Origin: an uncultured Bacteroidota bacterium
Lineage (GTDB): Bacteria; Bacteroidota; Bacteroidia; UKL13-3
Reading direction: 5' to 3'
DNA: 6,882 nucleotides
Assembly (NCBI GenBank): GCA_903907885.1
Contig: CAIVPY010000615.1
Location: forward strand, 1 to 6,882
The position numbers and the translations under genes were made by a program. Numbering within the stretch: the stretch's first letter is position 1; each line of letters opens with the position of its first letter. Shown in pieces: positions 1-6,882 of the stretch. The notes beneath the pieces are model-generated. The model had not been told where the DNA came from. It saw only the letters and a list, made by a program, of their open reading frames with translations, and ran no database searches.

Positions 1-28
1 ATTTATTTGAAATAATCCACTAACAAAC

Positions 29-88
29 ATGAAAATTAAATTACTAATTCTGTTAATGTTATTACTAGGTTTTAGCATTATTAAATCC
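29..88 (+). other. Signal peptide coding segment
   Basis: The first 20 codons give a basic start (MKIK), an uninterrupted Leu/Ile/Met/Phe core and a polar end (KSETKK). A cleavage point near residue 20 is plausible, but the -3/-1 residues are not a classical Ala-X-Ala. Sec export to the periplasm is what a T9SS cargo needs before its C-terminal domain is recognised at the outer membrane. Confidence 0.8.
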
Positions 89-3000
89 GAAACAAAAAAA
101 GTTGAAGAAATAACTATGTTTAGCAATGAACTACGTGGCTTTGAAGCAGATTATTTAAGTAAGGCTGAATTTAGAAAACAGGTAAAAGAAAATAAACAAA
201 TTTTTGGATGGATAATAGATACTGTGGTCAATTGGGTGGCATCATGGTTTAGTGACAGTTATGGAGAATACAATGATGATACGCAAAATACAGAAGGACC
301 TTATTTTTTATTTACTCGCACACCCAATGGACTAACTCCTGAACAACAATTGACTGAACTTAGAAGAAAAATTATTAGTAAAGAAGATAATTACCAAGAC
401 ATATACAAACAAATACTAGATGATGCTGACAAATCTGTAAATAACTGCACAGGAAGTAAGGGGGTTTGTGAAGGATCTTTAAGAGCTAAATGTGCGGCAT
501 TTGTTTATGTTGTTGGTATTAAGAAAAATTTAATAACAGGTCTTTACGAGCAAATGCCATATAACGACCCTGATAGATTTGCTTACAGAACAAAGGTGGT
601 AAATTATTTGAAAAATGTAGAAGGTTATGATTTGCTTAATTGGTATGACGATTTGTTAAATGGTGTAGATTTTTTTATTCCATTTGGCTTAGGTGAAGGT
701 ACAGTGGGTGGTTTAGCCCAATATGCAGACAATGTGAAAGAAAATATGCAATACCGCTCAAAAGAACTATTGATGATAATACAAGCATTAGATTTGATAG
801 AGTGGGCACATAAACTAGACCCTGCATTGCCCAATAGTGAATTGCCTGGCCAAAACAGAGTGGATGTTATAGATATGAAAAACCGCATAAAAAGAAACTA
901 TGTTGTGCCTATGTATCGCAGGGCTAATGTTGCATTTGGTGGTACTTTTGATTCAGGTAATAATTTTGCATTAATGACGGGTGGAAGTATAGGTGCAGCT
1001 TCTATAGCATTAAGATTTAGAGGAGATGAGTTTACTAAAACCTATGCCCACCCAAGCCGTTGGGCAAATGCATCATTAGCAGCAATACACAGTGCTATGT
1101 GGGATGATGGCTTATTTGAAAATTCCATGTCGCGCACAGGCGAACAATTTGGATATATTGAAGGCCCTCATTATTTCAGATATGGTTTTGAAAATCTATT
1201 GCCTTATTTTAAAGCTAGGTATAATTTAAAGCCAACAAATTTTTCAAATAGTTATTATAGACATGTTATTGATTTGGCTCCTAAATATGTGCGTAATCAA
1301 TTCTTCGATGCAGATTATGACAATATCTATAAGTGGTATAACAATATTACCATGCCCAATGGCCAAGCCGTTAGCTATGATGAGAGTTGGGCCAATTGCT
1401 ATTTTAATGGAGTATTTGCCATAAGGGGTCAACTTTTAGATGGAACACCCAGCCTAAATTGGCAAACAAACCCTGTATTAATGGGTCTTATCCCAGTAAC
1501 TGTTGATTTGCGTGCTGATTACCTAGCATCCTTAAATCCACCGTATAATCACAATTACCCAAGGAGTTCAGATTTAACAAATGATAAGGTAATTCGTTAT
1601 AATATGGATGAGGATATAACGAAGCAGTATTTTTTACATTTGAATGCTAAGAAACCTAAATCAGTTAGCTTGTGGCATGAACATGCAGATATAGGCCATT
1701 TTACTGTAAGTGCAGGTACAGATATTTTAACCATGGATCCTGCCCATTGGGGCGATGGAACTAATGCTAATGTGAAAGAAGGTAAGCATCATAATACCAT
1801 CTTAATAGACGGAGTTGGCCCTGACGAATCTGATTATGCTAATAATTGCTCCATAGATCAAACGGGAAAAAGTATTAAGTTAAAATATAAATATTCAAAT
1901 TATACTCTGGGCTTTAGCACAAGTCTTAAAACCACATTGGAAAGAACCATAACATTCCATGATGAAACTACACCATATTATACCATTAATGATTGGGCTA
2001 GAAATGAAAATTGGTTTGATGCCCAAAATATTTCATTCCATTTGAATGGTAATGGAAATGACGCTGACATTAACAATATAAGTTTTTATAAACATACAAA
2101 TACAGTAGATTTTCCAAACACATACATTTGGGATTACCCCTGTAAAATGGATGACTATCCTGATGATAATTATAAAATGCAAGCAACATTTTCATTAGTT
2201 AACTCAAGTGCGACCGTAATATTTAGTATTGGTAGGTATCCTAATGGAAATACAGGACAAGTTTTAAACCCAATTGATATTGAGATTGGAGGGGGTACAC
2301 ACAAATACAATAACTTTATAACAGAACCAGCCAATCTTACCCCCAAATTAACTGTGGGTAGTGGTGAATCATATGGTAATCACAACTATGTAGACATTAA
2401 AATTGAAGGAGTTGACCCAAAAGAGAAAGCAAATTTTCTCACGTCCATTCAAATGATTCCTTGCAGCAAAACAGTTAATCCACCTAAGTTTAAAAGCACA
2501 CCAAGATATACATCACATACATTTACTTTTTTTGAACCTGATACAACAATTAACTATCATTATTCTAGAATAGACCAAGCTCCAGTTGTTGACACAACTA
2601 TGAATCCATTGGGTATTAATCCAAATGCAGTATTCGAAACAGATGCTGTATTAGCCTTTTTTAAATACTCCACCGACCGTGAGTTCAAAACAGGCAATTG
2701 CTATACCTTTACCAATTTTAGGAAAGCAAGGATAGAAACAGGCCGAGAACTAAGCTATAACGATACCACCTACATACTTAGCACCAAATACGCATCGACT
2801 TATTATAGCCTTGAAGGCAAATACAAATACAAAGGCTATGTGCAAACCGATACCGCTTGCGATGTGAAACTATATTTAGCAGATGTGGACACCAATTTTG
2901 CAATGGCAGCAGTGGGCATTAGCTTCAACTACAACGATACCACCCACATAATGACCCTGCATGCCCCAGTGGGTAATACCAATTTTACAGTAGAATTAGC

Positions 3001-6000
3001 CGACCCGTGCCTTATGAGTTGCTTCTTTCCCTACACAACCGATAGCATAAAAAACACCTTTGATTTTGCTACAGGCACCAAAGAAACCCTTCCACATAAG
3101 CTTACCATTACCACACCAAATGGTTATTTGAAAATACGCAATGGCAGCCACATGCAAATATGCAGTGGCAAATGGTTGAGAAACAAAGACAGCTTGATTC
3201 TAGACTATAGATGCCCAGAAGATGCAGACCAAGGCAAAGGATTAGTGGTATGTCCTGATGTAACAAACCGTTTAAATCTTACCAATCCGCCACCTACTAT
3301 CTCTCAACTTTATCCAAGCACTGATGACTATACCCCTTCTCAAATTACTGTAAACAGTTATGCGGCATTGATATTGGATAGTGGTTCTTACACCCGCTTT
3401 GGAAACAATACCAAACTAAACATAAAACCTTATGCCTCTTTAATCATTCGCAAAAATGCCAAATTAGATATAGGAGATGCTAAAAGCTGCGGACATGCCG
3501 AGATAATATGCGAACCAAACAGTTATGTGCATTTTGAAGATTCGGCAGATATTAAGTTTTGGCAAATGAAAGATACCAATGATATTCATTTGTTCTATAT
3601 CTCATTAAAACCACAAGCCACCGCGGCCCATGCTGGTATAGAACCCGCTATGTTGGATATGCTGCTTAATACAGACAACATCATAGACACCTCCATTGCA
3701 CATGCCGAACCTATTTGCGAAGTGGCTAAAATCAGAGCAGACTATGGCATAAACAACCGCGATTGGGGATTTGGTAACTTTATAAAACCCAAAGCTTGGG
3801 CCTATATTCCCAAAGACACTTTTTGCCCAGGCGAGTGTCCCATTATTATATACGACCGTATGTTGAATGATGTGAAAAGAGGAATTACCATTTGTAGAAT
3901 TGATACAGACCACATTGCTATGCCACCGCAAATTATTTTTGTAAACTGTTATGTGCCCAATATACCAGGTGGTAATATAGGCTCTACCTATTCTTCGGGC
4001 GATGCTTGCGATACTTTGCAAAATTCAAAACCTATAACCTTGTGCAATCCAATTATAGGTGACCCAGGTTATTGGTATAGGGTGTTTTTATCAAGTTATA
4101 ACGATTGCGACCAATTGGATACGATGAAACTGTACTATTTCAATATGCCAGCCATTACCCCCGAATTTACACTACCCGACACGGGTTGCACAGGCAAAGG
4201 GAGTGTATTAGCCTACGAAAACAATGATTATAACAGCTATTATTTTAGACAAAAAACCAAGTGGCATGTGCATGTAATAGACGGCAGTGCGCCAAACGTG
4301 TATGTGCAACAGGTGCAATATGGTGGCGATTGGGAATATTTGAAAGGAGCCTATCCTGGTACGTTTACCTTTCCCAATTTCACTTGGGTAGGCGGTTTTA
4401 GATATGCCGTTTCGCATACATTAAGCACAAGCGGATGCCGAGACACCACCATGTGGGACACCATAATGATAGTGCCTGGTGCACATATAAAAGCTGTTAA
4501 ACCCACCTTGTATGATAATAAGATTGGAGATGTTCATGAAATCCAATTAGACGGCATGATTAAAAATGCAACGAGTTTTACATGGTCGCCATCTTTAGGT
4601 TTAAACCGCACCGATACATTAAGTGTTTTATGCAACACCAACGAAGATAAAACCTATACCCTAAGTGCATATTATGGTTCATGTGTTGAACATGATAATG
4701 TGACTATTCGACATAATACCGCAAGCTACCTTGGCACTAACGACACCATTTGTATGGCAGGTAACAGTGTGATTTTGGGCAATAGATACAATGCTGCTAT
4801 GTTTTTGGGTTGGCTTAACAACTCTTCTGCACTTGGTATTAAAGATAGATTGGTTAGGGTATTTACAAATGCAGATGGTTCAATGGCAGAAGTTGATATA
4901 AATTATCTCAGATATTTTAATGCGTTTATGTACACTCCAACATTCGCTCAATCCCAACGTGAAGGTTGGTATCCATATTATGATATATTTACGAGTGATT
5001 CTATCTTTAATTGGGAACAACTTTTTAGACATCCATTTTTTAAAACTTATTACTACAATTACTTAAACAATATGAATGCACAATTTGATGCTTTGGATGA
5101 TTTCAATACATTTATTCAAACTTCAGAGAATATAGAAATATTTCAGTTAAATCAAATAGATGAATCGTCAAATTCATGTTTCACAAACTTGTTTTCAGAT
5201 TATAACACATTTTATAATAATATTATAAGCAATGAAGATCCCGCAAATAATGGAGTGCCAAGTATTACTTGGTATAAAATTGTAGGGAAAGATACAAGCG
5301 CACAGAATCAATGGCAGGATATGTTTATCGTAATTGATACTCCTGTTGCTACCACAACCTACATTCAGCAAGTTATTCATGCAAATAGTTCATTGGTTGA
5401 ATATGATATTAGAACTATTTACATTGATACTGGCATAGTTTCGCTATTCTACCCAACCATGCAATGGGATAGCTCGGTTTATTTTACCAATGCCACAAGC
5501 CCATCAAGTAGCACTAATAAATACCTATGGGATTTTGGAGATGGTTCGGCTACATCCTCAGATAACAGCCCTTTCCATACTTTCCCTACTTTTAACACCC
5601 ATTATATAGTATGCCTCACAGCAACAAATCACTGTGGTAATTATACTTATTGCGATACCGTTTGGATTGATAGCCTGCACCTTGGTGGTAGCTTTAGAGT
5701 AACTAAAGGTTTGTTGAGCGGAGCCGAAACAAATAAATCTGAAACGGATCTTCGACTTCGCTCAGAGGACGTTTCAGGCAACGCATCCAAATCAACAATG
5801 CCAATAACTAATGGACAACAGCCAATAGCCCTTTCCAACTATCCAAACCCATTCGACCAATCAACCATTATTGATTATGAGATTTGGCAAACATATACCA
5901 AAGCTGAATTGAGAATTACCAATGTATTAGGGCAAGAAGTGTATAGCCAAAAACTAAACCGCCCCATGGATAAAATACAAATAGATGGCTCAGCCCTTCA

Positions 6001-6076
6001 TGGTGGATTGTATTACTATTCTTTGATTGTGGATGATGCTGTGAAACTAACTAAGACTATGAGTGTGATGAGGTAG
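29..6076 (+). CDS. Secreted giant heparinase II/III-family polysaccharide lyase with PKD-like modules and T9SS type A sorting domain
   Basis: Probable exported lyase that cleaves an acidic (uronic-acid-containing) polysaccharide by beta-elimination; the substrate cannot be told from sequence. Seen: residues 1-20 form a signal peptide (MKIK followed by a Leu/Ile-rich core), which supports the ATG at 29. Residues about 100-450 look like the alpha-helical toroid of heparinase II/III enzymes, with an SGNNF segment at 309-313 and EGPHYFRY at 378-385. Residues about 540-860 look like the lyase beta-sandwich, with HEHAD at 550-554, D570 and HHNT at 587-590. From family knowledge (Pedobacter heparinase II), the first His of the HxH pair is catalytic, and the second His, a downstream Asp and the His before Asn-Thr bind zinc; this maps here to H550, H552, D570 and H588, with Y382 or Y385 as candidate catalytic Tyr. 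Residues 870-1805 are a beta-rich stalk: a ladder at about 1110-1178, an Ig-like module around W1519, and another starting at D1572 that carries a large insertion. A PKD-type module follows (WDFGDG, 1834-1839), then a sorting domain from 1935. At 2015 residues it is much longer than ordinary heparinases (roughly 600-900). The lyase class is fairly secure; activity is inferred. Confidence 0.88.
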   Translation: MKIKLLILLMLLLGFSIIKSETKKVEEITMFSNELRGFEADYLSKAEFRKQVKENKQIFGWIIDTVVNWVASWFSDSYGEYNDDTQNTEGPYFLFTRTPNGLTPEQQLTELRRKIISKEDNYQDIYKQILDDADKSVNNCTGSKGVCEGSLRAKCAAFVYVVGIKKNLITGLYEQMPYNDPDRFAYRTKVVNYLKNVEGYDLLNWYDDLLNGVDFFIPFGLGEGTVGGLAQYADNVKENMQYRSKELLMIIQALDLIEWAHKLDPALPNSELPGQNRVDVIDMKNRIKRNYVVPMYRRANVAFGGTFDSGNNFALMTGGSIGAASIALRFRGDEFTKTYAHPSRWANASLAAIHSAMWDDGLFENSMSRTGEQFGYIEGPHYFRYGFENLLPYFKARYNLKPTNFSNSYYRHVIDLAPKYVRNQFFDADYDNIYKWYNNITMPNGQAVSYDESWANCYFNGVFAIRGQLLDGTPSLNWQTNPVLMGLIPVTVDLRADYLASLNPPYNHNYPRSSDLTNDKVIRYNMDEDITKQYFLHLNAKKPKSVSLWHEHADIGHFTVSAGTDILTMDPAHWGDGTNANVKEGKHHNTILIDGVGPDESDYANNCSIDQTGKSIKLKYKYSNYTLGFSTSLKTTLERTITFHDETTPYYTINDWARNENWFDAQNISFHLNGNGNDADINNISFYKHTNTVDFPNTYIWDYPCKMDDYPDDNYKMQATFSLVNSSATVIFSIGRYPNGNTGQVLNPIDIEIGGGTHKYNNFITEPANLTPKLTVGSGESYGNHNYVDIKIEGVDPKEKANFLTSIQMIPCSKTVNPPKFKSTPRYTSHTFTFFEPDTTINYHYSRIDQAPVVDTTMNPLGINPNAVFETDAVLAFFKYSTDREFKTGNCYTFTNFRKARIETGRELSYNDTTYILSTKYASTYYSLEGKYKYKGYVQTDTACDVKLYLADVDTNFAMAAVGISFNYNDTTHIMTLHAPVGNTNFTVELADPCLMSCFFPYTTDSIKNTFDFATGTKETLPHKLTITTPNGYLKIRNGSHMQICSGKWLRNKDSLILDYRCPEDADQGKGLVVCPDVTNRLNLTNPPPTISQLYPSTDDYTPSQITVNSYAALILDSGSYTRFGNNTKLNIKPYASLIIRKNAKLDIGDAKSCGHAEIICEPNSYVHFEDSADIKFWQMKDTNDIHLFYISLKPQATAAHAGIEPAMLDMLLNTDNIIDTSIAHAEPICEVAKIRADYGINNRDWGFGNFIKPKAWAYIPKDTFCPGECPIIIYDRMLNDVKRGITICRIDTDHIAMPPQIIFVNCYVPNIPGGNIGSTYSSGDACDTLQNSKPITLCNPIIGDPGYWYRVFLSSYNDCDQLDTMKLYYFNMPAITPEFTLPDTGCTGKGSVLAYENNDYNSYYFRQKTKWHVHVIDGSAPNVYVQQVQYGGDWEYLKGAYPGTFTFPNFTWVGGFRYAVSHTLSTSGCRDTTMWDTIMIVPGAHIKAVKPTLYDNKIGDVHEIQLDGMIKNATSFTWSPSLGLNRTDTLSVLCNTNEDKTYTLSAYYGSCVEHDNVTIRHNTASYLGTNDTICMAGNSVILGNRYNAAMFLGWLNNSSALGIKDRLVRVFTNADGSMAEVDINYLRYFNAFMYTPTFAQSQREGWYPYYDIFTSDSIFNWEQLFRHPFFKTYYYNYLNNMNAQFDALDDFNTFIQTSENIEIFQLNQIDESSNSCFTNLFSDYNTFYNNIISNEDPANNGVPSITWYKIVGKDTSAQNQWQDMFIVIDTPVATTTYIQQVIHANSSLVEYDIRTIYIDTGIVSLFYPTMQWDSSVYFTNATSPSSSTNKYLWDFGDGSATSSDNSPFHTFPTFNTHYIVCLTATNHCGNYTYCDTVWIDSLHLGGSFRVTKGLLSGAETNKSETDLRLRSEDVSGNASKSTMPITNGQQPIALSNYPNPFDQSTIIDYEIWQTYTKAELRITNVLGQEVYSQKLNRPMDKIQIDGSALHGGLYYYSLIVDDAVKLTKTMSVMR
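1115..1850 (+). other. Heparinase II/III core motifs
   Basis: This stretch contains the recognisable family motifs. The EGPHYFRY block (residues 378-385) is the end-of-toroid signature with the candidate catalytic Tyr. The HEHADIGHF block (550-558) runs into a G-x-x-x-L-x-x-D strand ending at D570, then GKHHNTILIDG (585-595). The order and chemistry match the catalytic and zinc-binding sites known in heparinase II, and all the key residues appear to be kept. The spacing from H552 to H588 (36 residues) is shorter than in Pedobacter heparinase II as I recall it, so loop lengths differ. Chondroitin, alginate, heparin-like and other uronate lyases share this fold, so no substrate is assigned. Confidence 0.75.
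2755..2950 (+). repeat. Pair of 22-nt imperfect direct repeats encoding YNDTT-x-I
   Basis: The copies lie at 2755-2776 and 2929-2950, are identical at 20 of 22 positions by eye, and are in the same reading frame 174 nt (58 codons) apart. They encode YNDTTYI and YNDTTHI. Both mismatches are C/T changes; one is silent in a Tyr codon and the other swaps Tyr for His. The copies sit in the first beta-rich segment after the lyase sandwich and may mark two repeats of one beta unit, though similarity outside the copies is weak. Chance convergence on a common edge motif is the alternative. Confidence 0.5.
4790..5260 (+). other. A/T-rich in-frame insertion within an Ig-like module of the lyase
   Basis: Upstream, DTICMAGNSVILG (residues 1572-1584) is the usual opening of an Ig-like module in Bacteroidota secreted proteins. 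Its expected continuation, SITWYK followed by a Pro-Val-Ala-Thr-Thr-Thr-Tyr strand, only appears from residue 1745. Between them lie roughly 155 residues rich in Tyr, Phe, Asn, Asp and Ser that look partly helical and match no domain I recognise. Hand counts give 41 G/C in 180 bases at 5041-5220, against 56 in 120 at 4381-4500. The exact ends are uncertain by tens of bases. Function unknown. Confidence 0.55.
5441..5671 (+). other. PKD-like module of the lyase
   Basis: Residues 1805-1881 contain the hallmark WDFGDG (1834-1839), followed by a SPFHTF strand and an HYIVCLTATNHCG strand, which is the standard PKD order. Such Ig-fold modules usually act as spacers or carbohydrate- or protein-contact units in secreted enzymes. 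It is the last folded module before the sorting domain. Confidence 0.85.
5739..5777. repeat. Small palindromic interspersed-type repeat inside the coding sequence
   Basis: Arms CTGAAACG (5739-5746) and CGTTTCAG (5770-5777) are perfect 8-base inverted repeats around a core containing TTCGACTTCGCTCAGA (5751-5766), with a second short pairing (TCT 5749-5751 with AGA 5764-5766) inside. The core resembles the TTCGACTNCGCTCAG-type motif that recurs between genes in many Bacteroidota genomes; this is from memory and not checked here. It is read in frame as SETDLRLRSEDVSG (residues 1904-1917), in the linker between the PKD module and the sorting domain, where extra residues should be tolerated. Confidence 0.6.
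5831..6073 (+). other. T9SS type A C-terminal sorting domain
   Basis: Residues 1935-2015 begin LSNYPNPF (1935-1942). They continue with a hydrophobic strand, then the ITNVLGQEVYS strand, a GLYYYSL strand, and a basic end, KLTKTMSVMR. This is the full order of the type A sorting domain. In the known pathway it directs the cargo across the outer membrane and is then removed, leaving the protein on the surface or released. It is complete, with the stop codon TAG at 6074-6076. Confidence 0.93.
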
Positions 6077-6132
6077 ATTGATTAAGATACAGGCAGGAGA
6101 TTTTAGTAGAGGCGAATCAACATTTGCCCTGT

Positions 6133-6177
6133 ATAAACAAACAATCCCGAAGCAAAGCTTCGGGATTGTTTGTTTAT
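6133..6177. terminator. Bidirectional intrinsic terminator between convergent genes
   Basis: Arms 6133-6153 and 6157-6177 pair perfectly over 21 bp around a 3-base loop (AAA). The G/C-rich inner part is CCCGAAGC with GCTTCGGG, and the outer part is A-rich on the left and T-rich on the right, so each transcript ends its hairpin in a U-rich run (TTGTTTGTTTAT on the + strand). It lies 56 bases past the stop of the lyase gene and 51 bases past the stop of the minus-strand gene, a good position to end both. Confidence 0.88.
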
Positions 6178-6228
6178 TATTGAATAAGATTATACTCATA
6201 TAATCAACTGCTAATTTTCGTCATAGTG

Positions 6229-6882
6229 TTATGATTTATTATTTCTCTCCCTCTTTTTATCCTTAAAAATCTCCTTAATAATCAATATGCCCGTACCAAC
6301 TAATAATGACTTAACAATAAAATCAGCCCCTGCATTATTATTCTGAAATTGACTTTGATTCAAATTGTTAGTCGAAGTTGAAACCTGAGTATTTGTTAGA
6401 ATAGGGTAATTGAAACTCTTGTGTGTCTCAATCTTAAAATCACTAAAGTCAGTTTCAAGTGGTTTAATTTTCGTTGGAAATACTGTCAATTCTAATTTCT
6501 TTGATACGTTTTTTAAATAGAGGGGTTCTTTAAATATCTCAACCTCCGATTCAGGGCCAAATCTACCTTTGTGATAAGCCACCCCATTAACCACTTTAAT
6601 CACAAAATCACAATTGTGCTCTAACGATTGGTCTCCTTTGAAATTACCACCTTTGGTAGCTTGCACAATGGCAACAAATGACTTTTTCGGATTGTCTTGT
6701 TTTATACTTTCTAGAAACTCGTTATCTATACCAGCTACGTTTATACTATCAATAAAAACAAAATCATATTTACTTTTACCGATAAAATCTTTTATATCAT
6801 CTCTGTTTCTAGATTCGATAAAGGTTATATCACTACTACCAATCTCTTTAATTTTATCTTGCATCGAAACACTCTTTCCCTC
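6229..6882 (-). CDS. RecA/RadA-like P-loop ATPase, 5' end cut off by window edge
   Basis: 3' part of a gene; the frame stays open through the window edge, so the upstream start is not visible. The last codons before the edge read EGKSVS, the end of a Walker A loop (GKS at 6871-6879), so the ATG at 6862-6864 falls inside the ATPase core and is not the start. Counting from that Met: a Walker B strand DFVFIDS (34-40), then a block strongly like the RadA/Sms core, with QATKGG (68-73), LEHNCD (81-86) and KGRFG (99-103). RadA has a similar VTK-x-G, LEH-x-x-D and KNRFG series, the last essential for its branch-migration role. Here Asn of KNRFG is Gly. RadA would continue into a Lon-protease-like domain; instead there is a tail of about 100 residues with a Ser/Thr/Asn/Gln-rich linker (158-178), a short hydrophobic stretch (about 182-200) and a basic end. 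Role unknown: DNA-processing ATPase or a relative adapted to another task. ATPase fold fairly secure. Confidence 0.72.
   Translation of the reverse strand, partial: EGKSVSMQDKIKEIGSSDITFIESRNRDDIKDFIGKSKYDFVFIDSINVAGIDNEFLESIKQDNPKKSFVAIVQATKGGNFKGDQSLEHNCDFVIKVVNGVAYHKGRFGPESEVEIFKEPLYLKNVSKKLELTVFPTKIKPLETDFSDFKIETHKSFNYPILTNTQVSTSTNNLNQSQFQNNNAGADFIVKSLLVGTGILIIKEIFKDKKRERNNKS

Noticed and set aside
1..28. Possible Bacteroidota promoter (TAnnTTTG-type) in the leader
   Set aside because: The run ATTTATTTG lacks the TA in the right register and the leader is too short to hold a -33 element as well. The promoter probably lies outside the window.
625..888. 87-codon minus-strand open frame, and similar short ones at 1244-1432, 4208-4417, 5195-5380 and 5647-5838
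   Set aside because: All are antisense to the lyase gene, without motifs, start signals or domain similarity.
665..2530. Runs of seven T (near 670 and 2527) as phase-variation tracts
   Set aside because: They are short, isolated and expected by chance in A/T-rich coding sequence; the frame is intact across both.
3605..4021. 138-codon open frame on the minus strand
   Set aside because: It lies wholly inside the lyase gene on the opposite strand. The translation has no recognisable domain and looks like reverse-complement coding of the plus-strand protein.
6178..6228. Small RNA or extra hairpins between the terminator and the minus-strand stop
   Set aside because: Only A/T-rich sequence with weak, short pairings; nothing that supports an RNA gene.
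6229..6882. Calling the minus-strand gene radA
   Set aside because: The motifs are RadA-like, but the Asn of KNRFG is replaced, the Lon-like domain is absent, the tail is different and the N-terminal part is not visible.

Overview
The window reads as a low-GC chromosomal segment of a bacterium in the phylum Bacteroidota. The main reason is that the dominant gene ends in a type IX secretion system (T9SS) sorting domain of the YPNPF type, a system confined to that group. The ATG of this gene also has no recognisable Shine-Dalgarno sequence, only an A/T-rich leader, as is common there. Genus or species cannot be told from the sequence.

Layout: positions 1-28 are a short A/T-rich leader. Positions 29-6076 (+) are a single giant gene of 2015 codons. 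It encodes a secreted multidomain protein: signal peptide, helical N-terminal half and beta-sandwich of a heparinase II/III-type polysaccharide lyase, a long beta-rich stalk (including a beta-helix-like ladder and Ig/PKD-like modules), and a C-terminal T9SS type A sorting domain. Positions 6077-6228 are intergenic and hold a perfect 21-bp hairpin that probably ends transcription from both sides. Positions 6229-6882 (-) are the 3' part of a convergent gene that runs off the window edge. It encodes a RecA/RadA-like P-loop ATPase whose tail is unlike RadA: a polar linker followed by a short hydrophobic segment.

The two genes are convergent, so they are not an operon and nothing links them functionally. 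The first is a probable exported or cell-surface carbohydrate-degrading enzyme. The second is a cytoplasmic ATPase of unknown process.

Most notable: (i) a small palindromic repeat lies in frame inside the linker between the last PKD module and the sorting domain; (ii) a roughly 155-residue, very A/T-rich, Tyr/Phe/Asn-rich segment interrupts an Ig-like module of the stalk; (iii) base composition shifts along the giant gene, suggesting assembly from modules of different history; (iv) a RadA-like ATPase core carries an unexpected C-terminal tail in place of the Lon-like domain. I found no CRISPR array, tRNA, rRNA, insertion sequence or phage structural gene.
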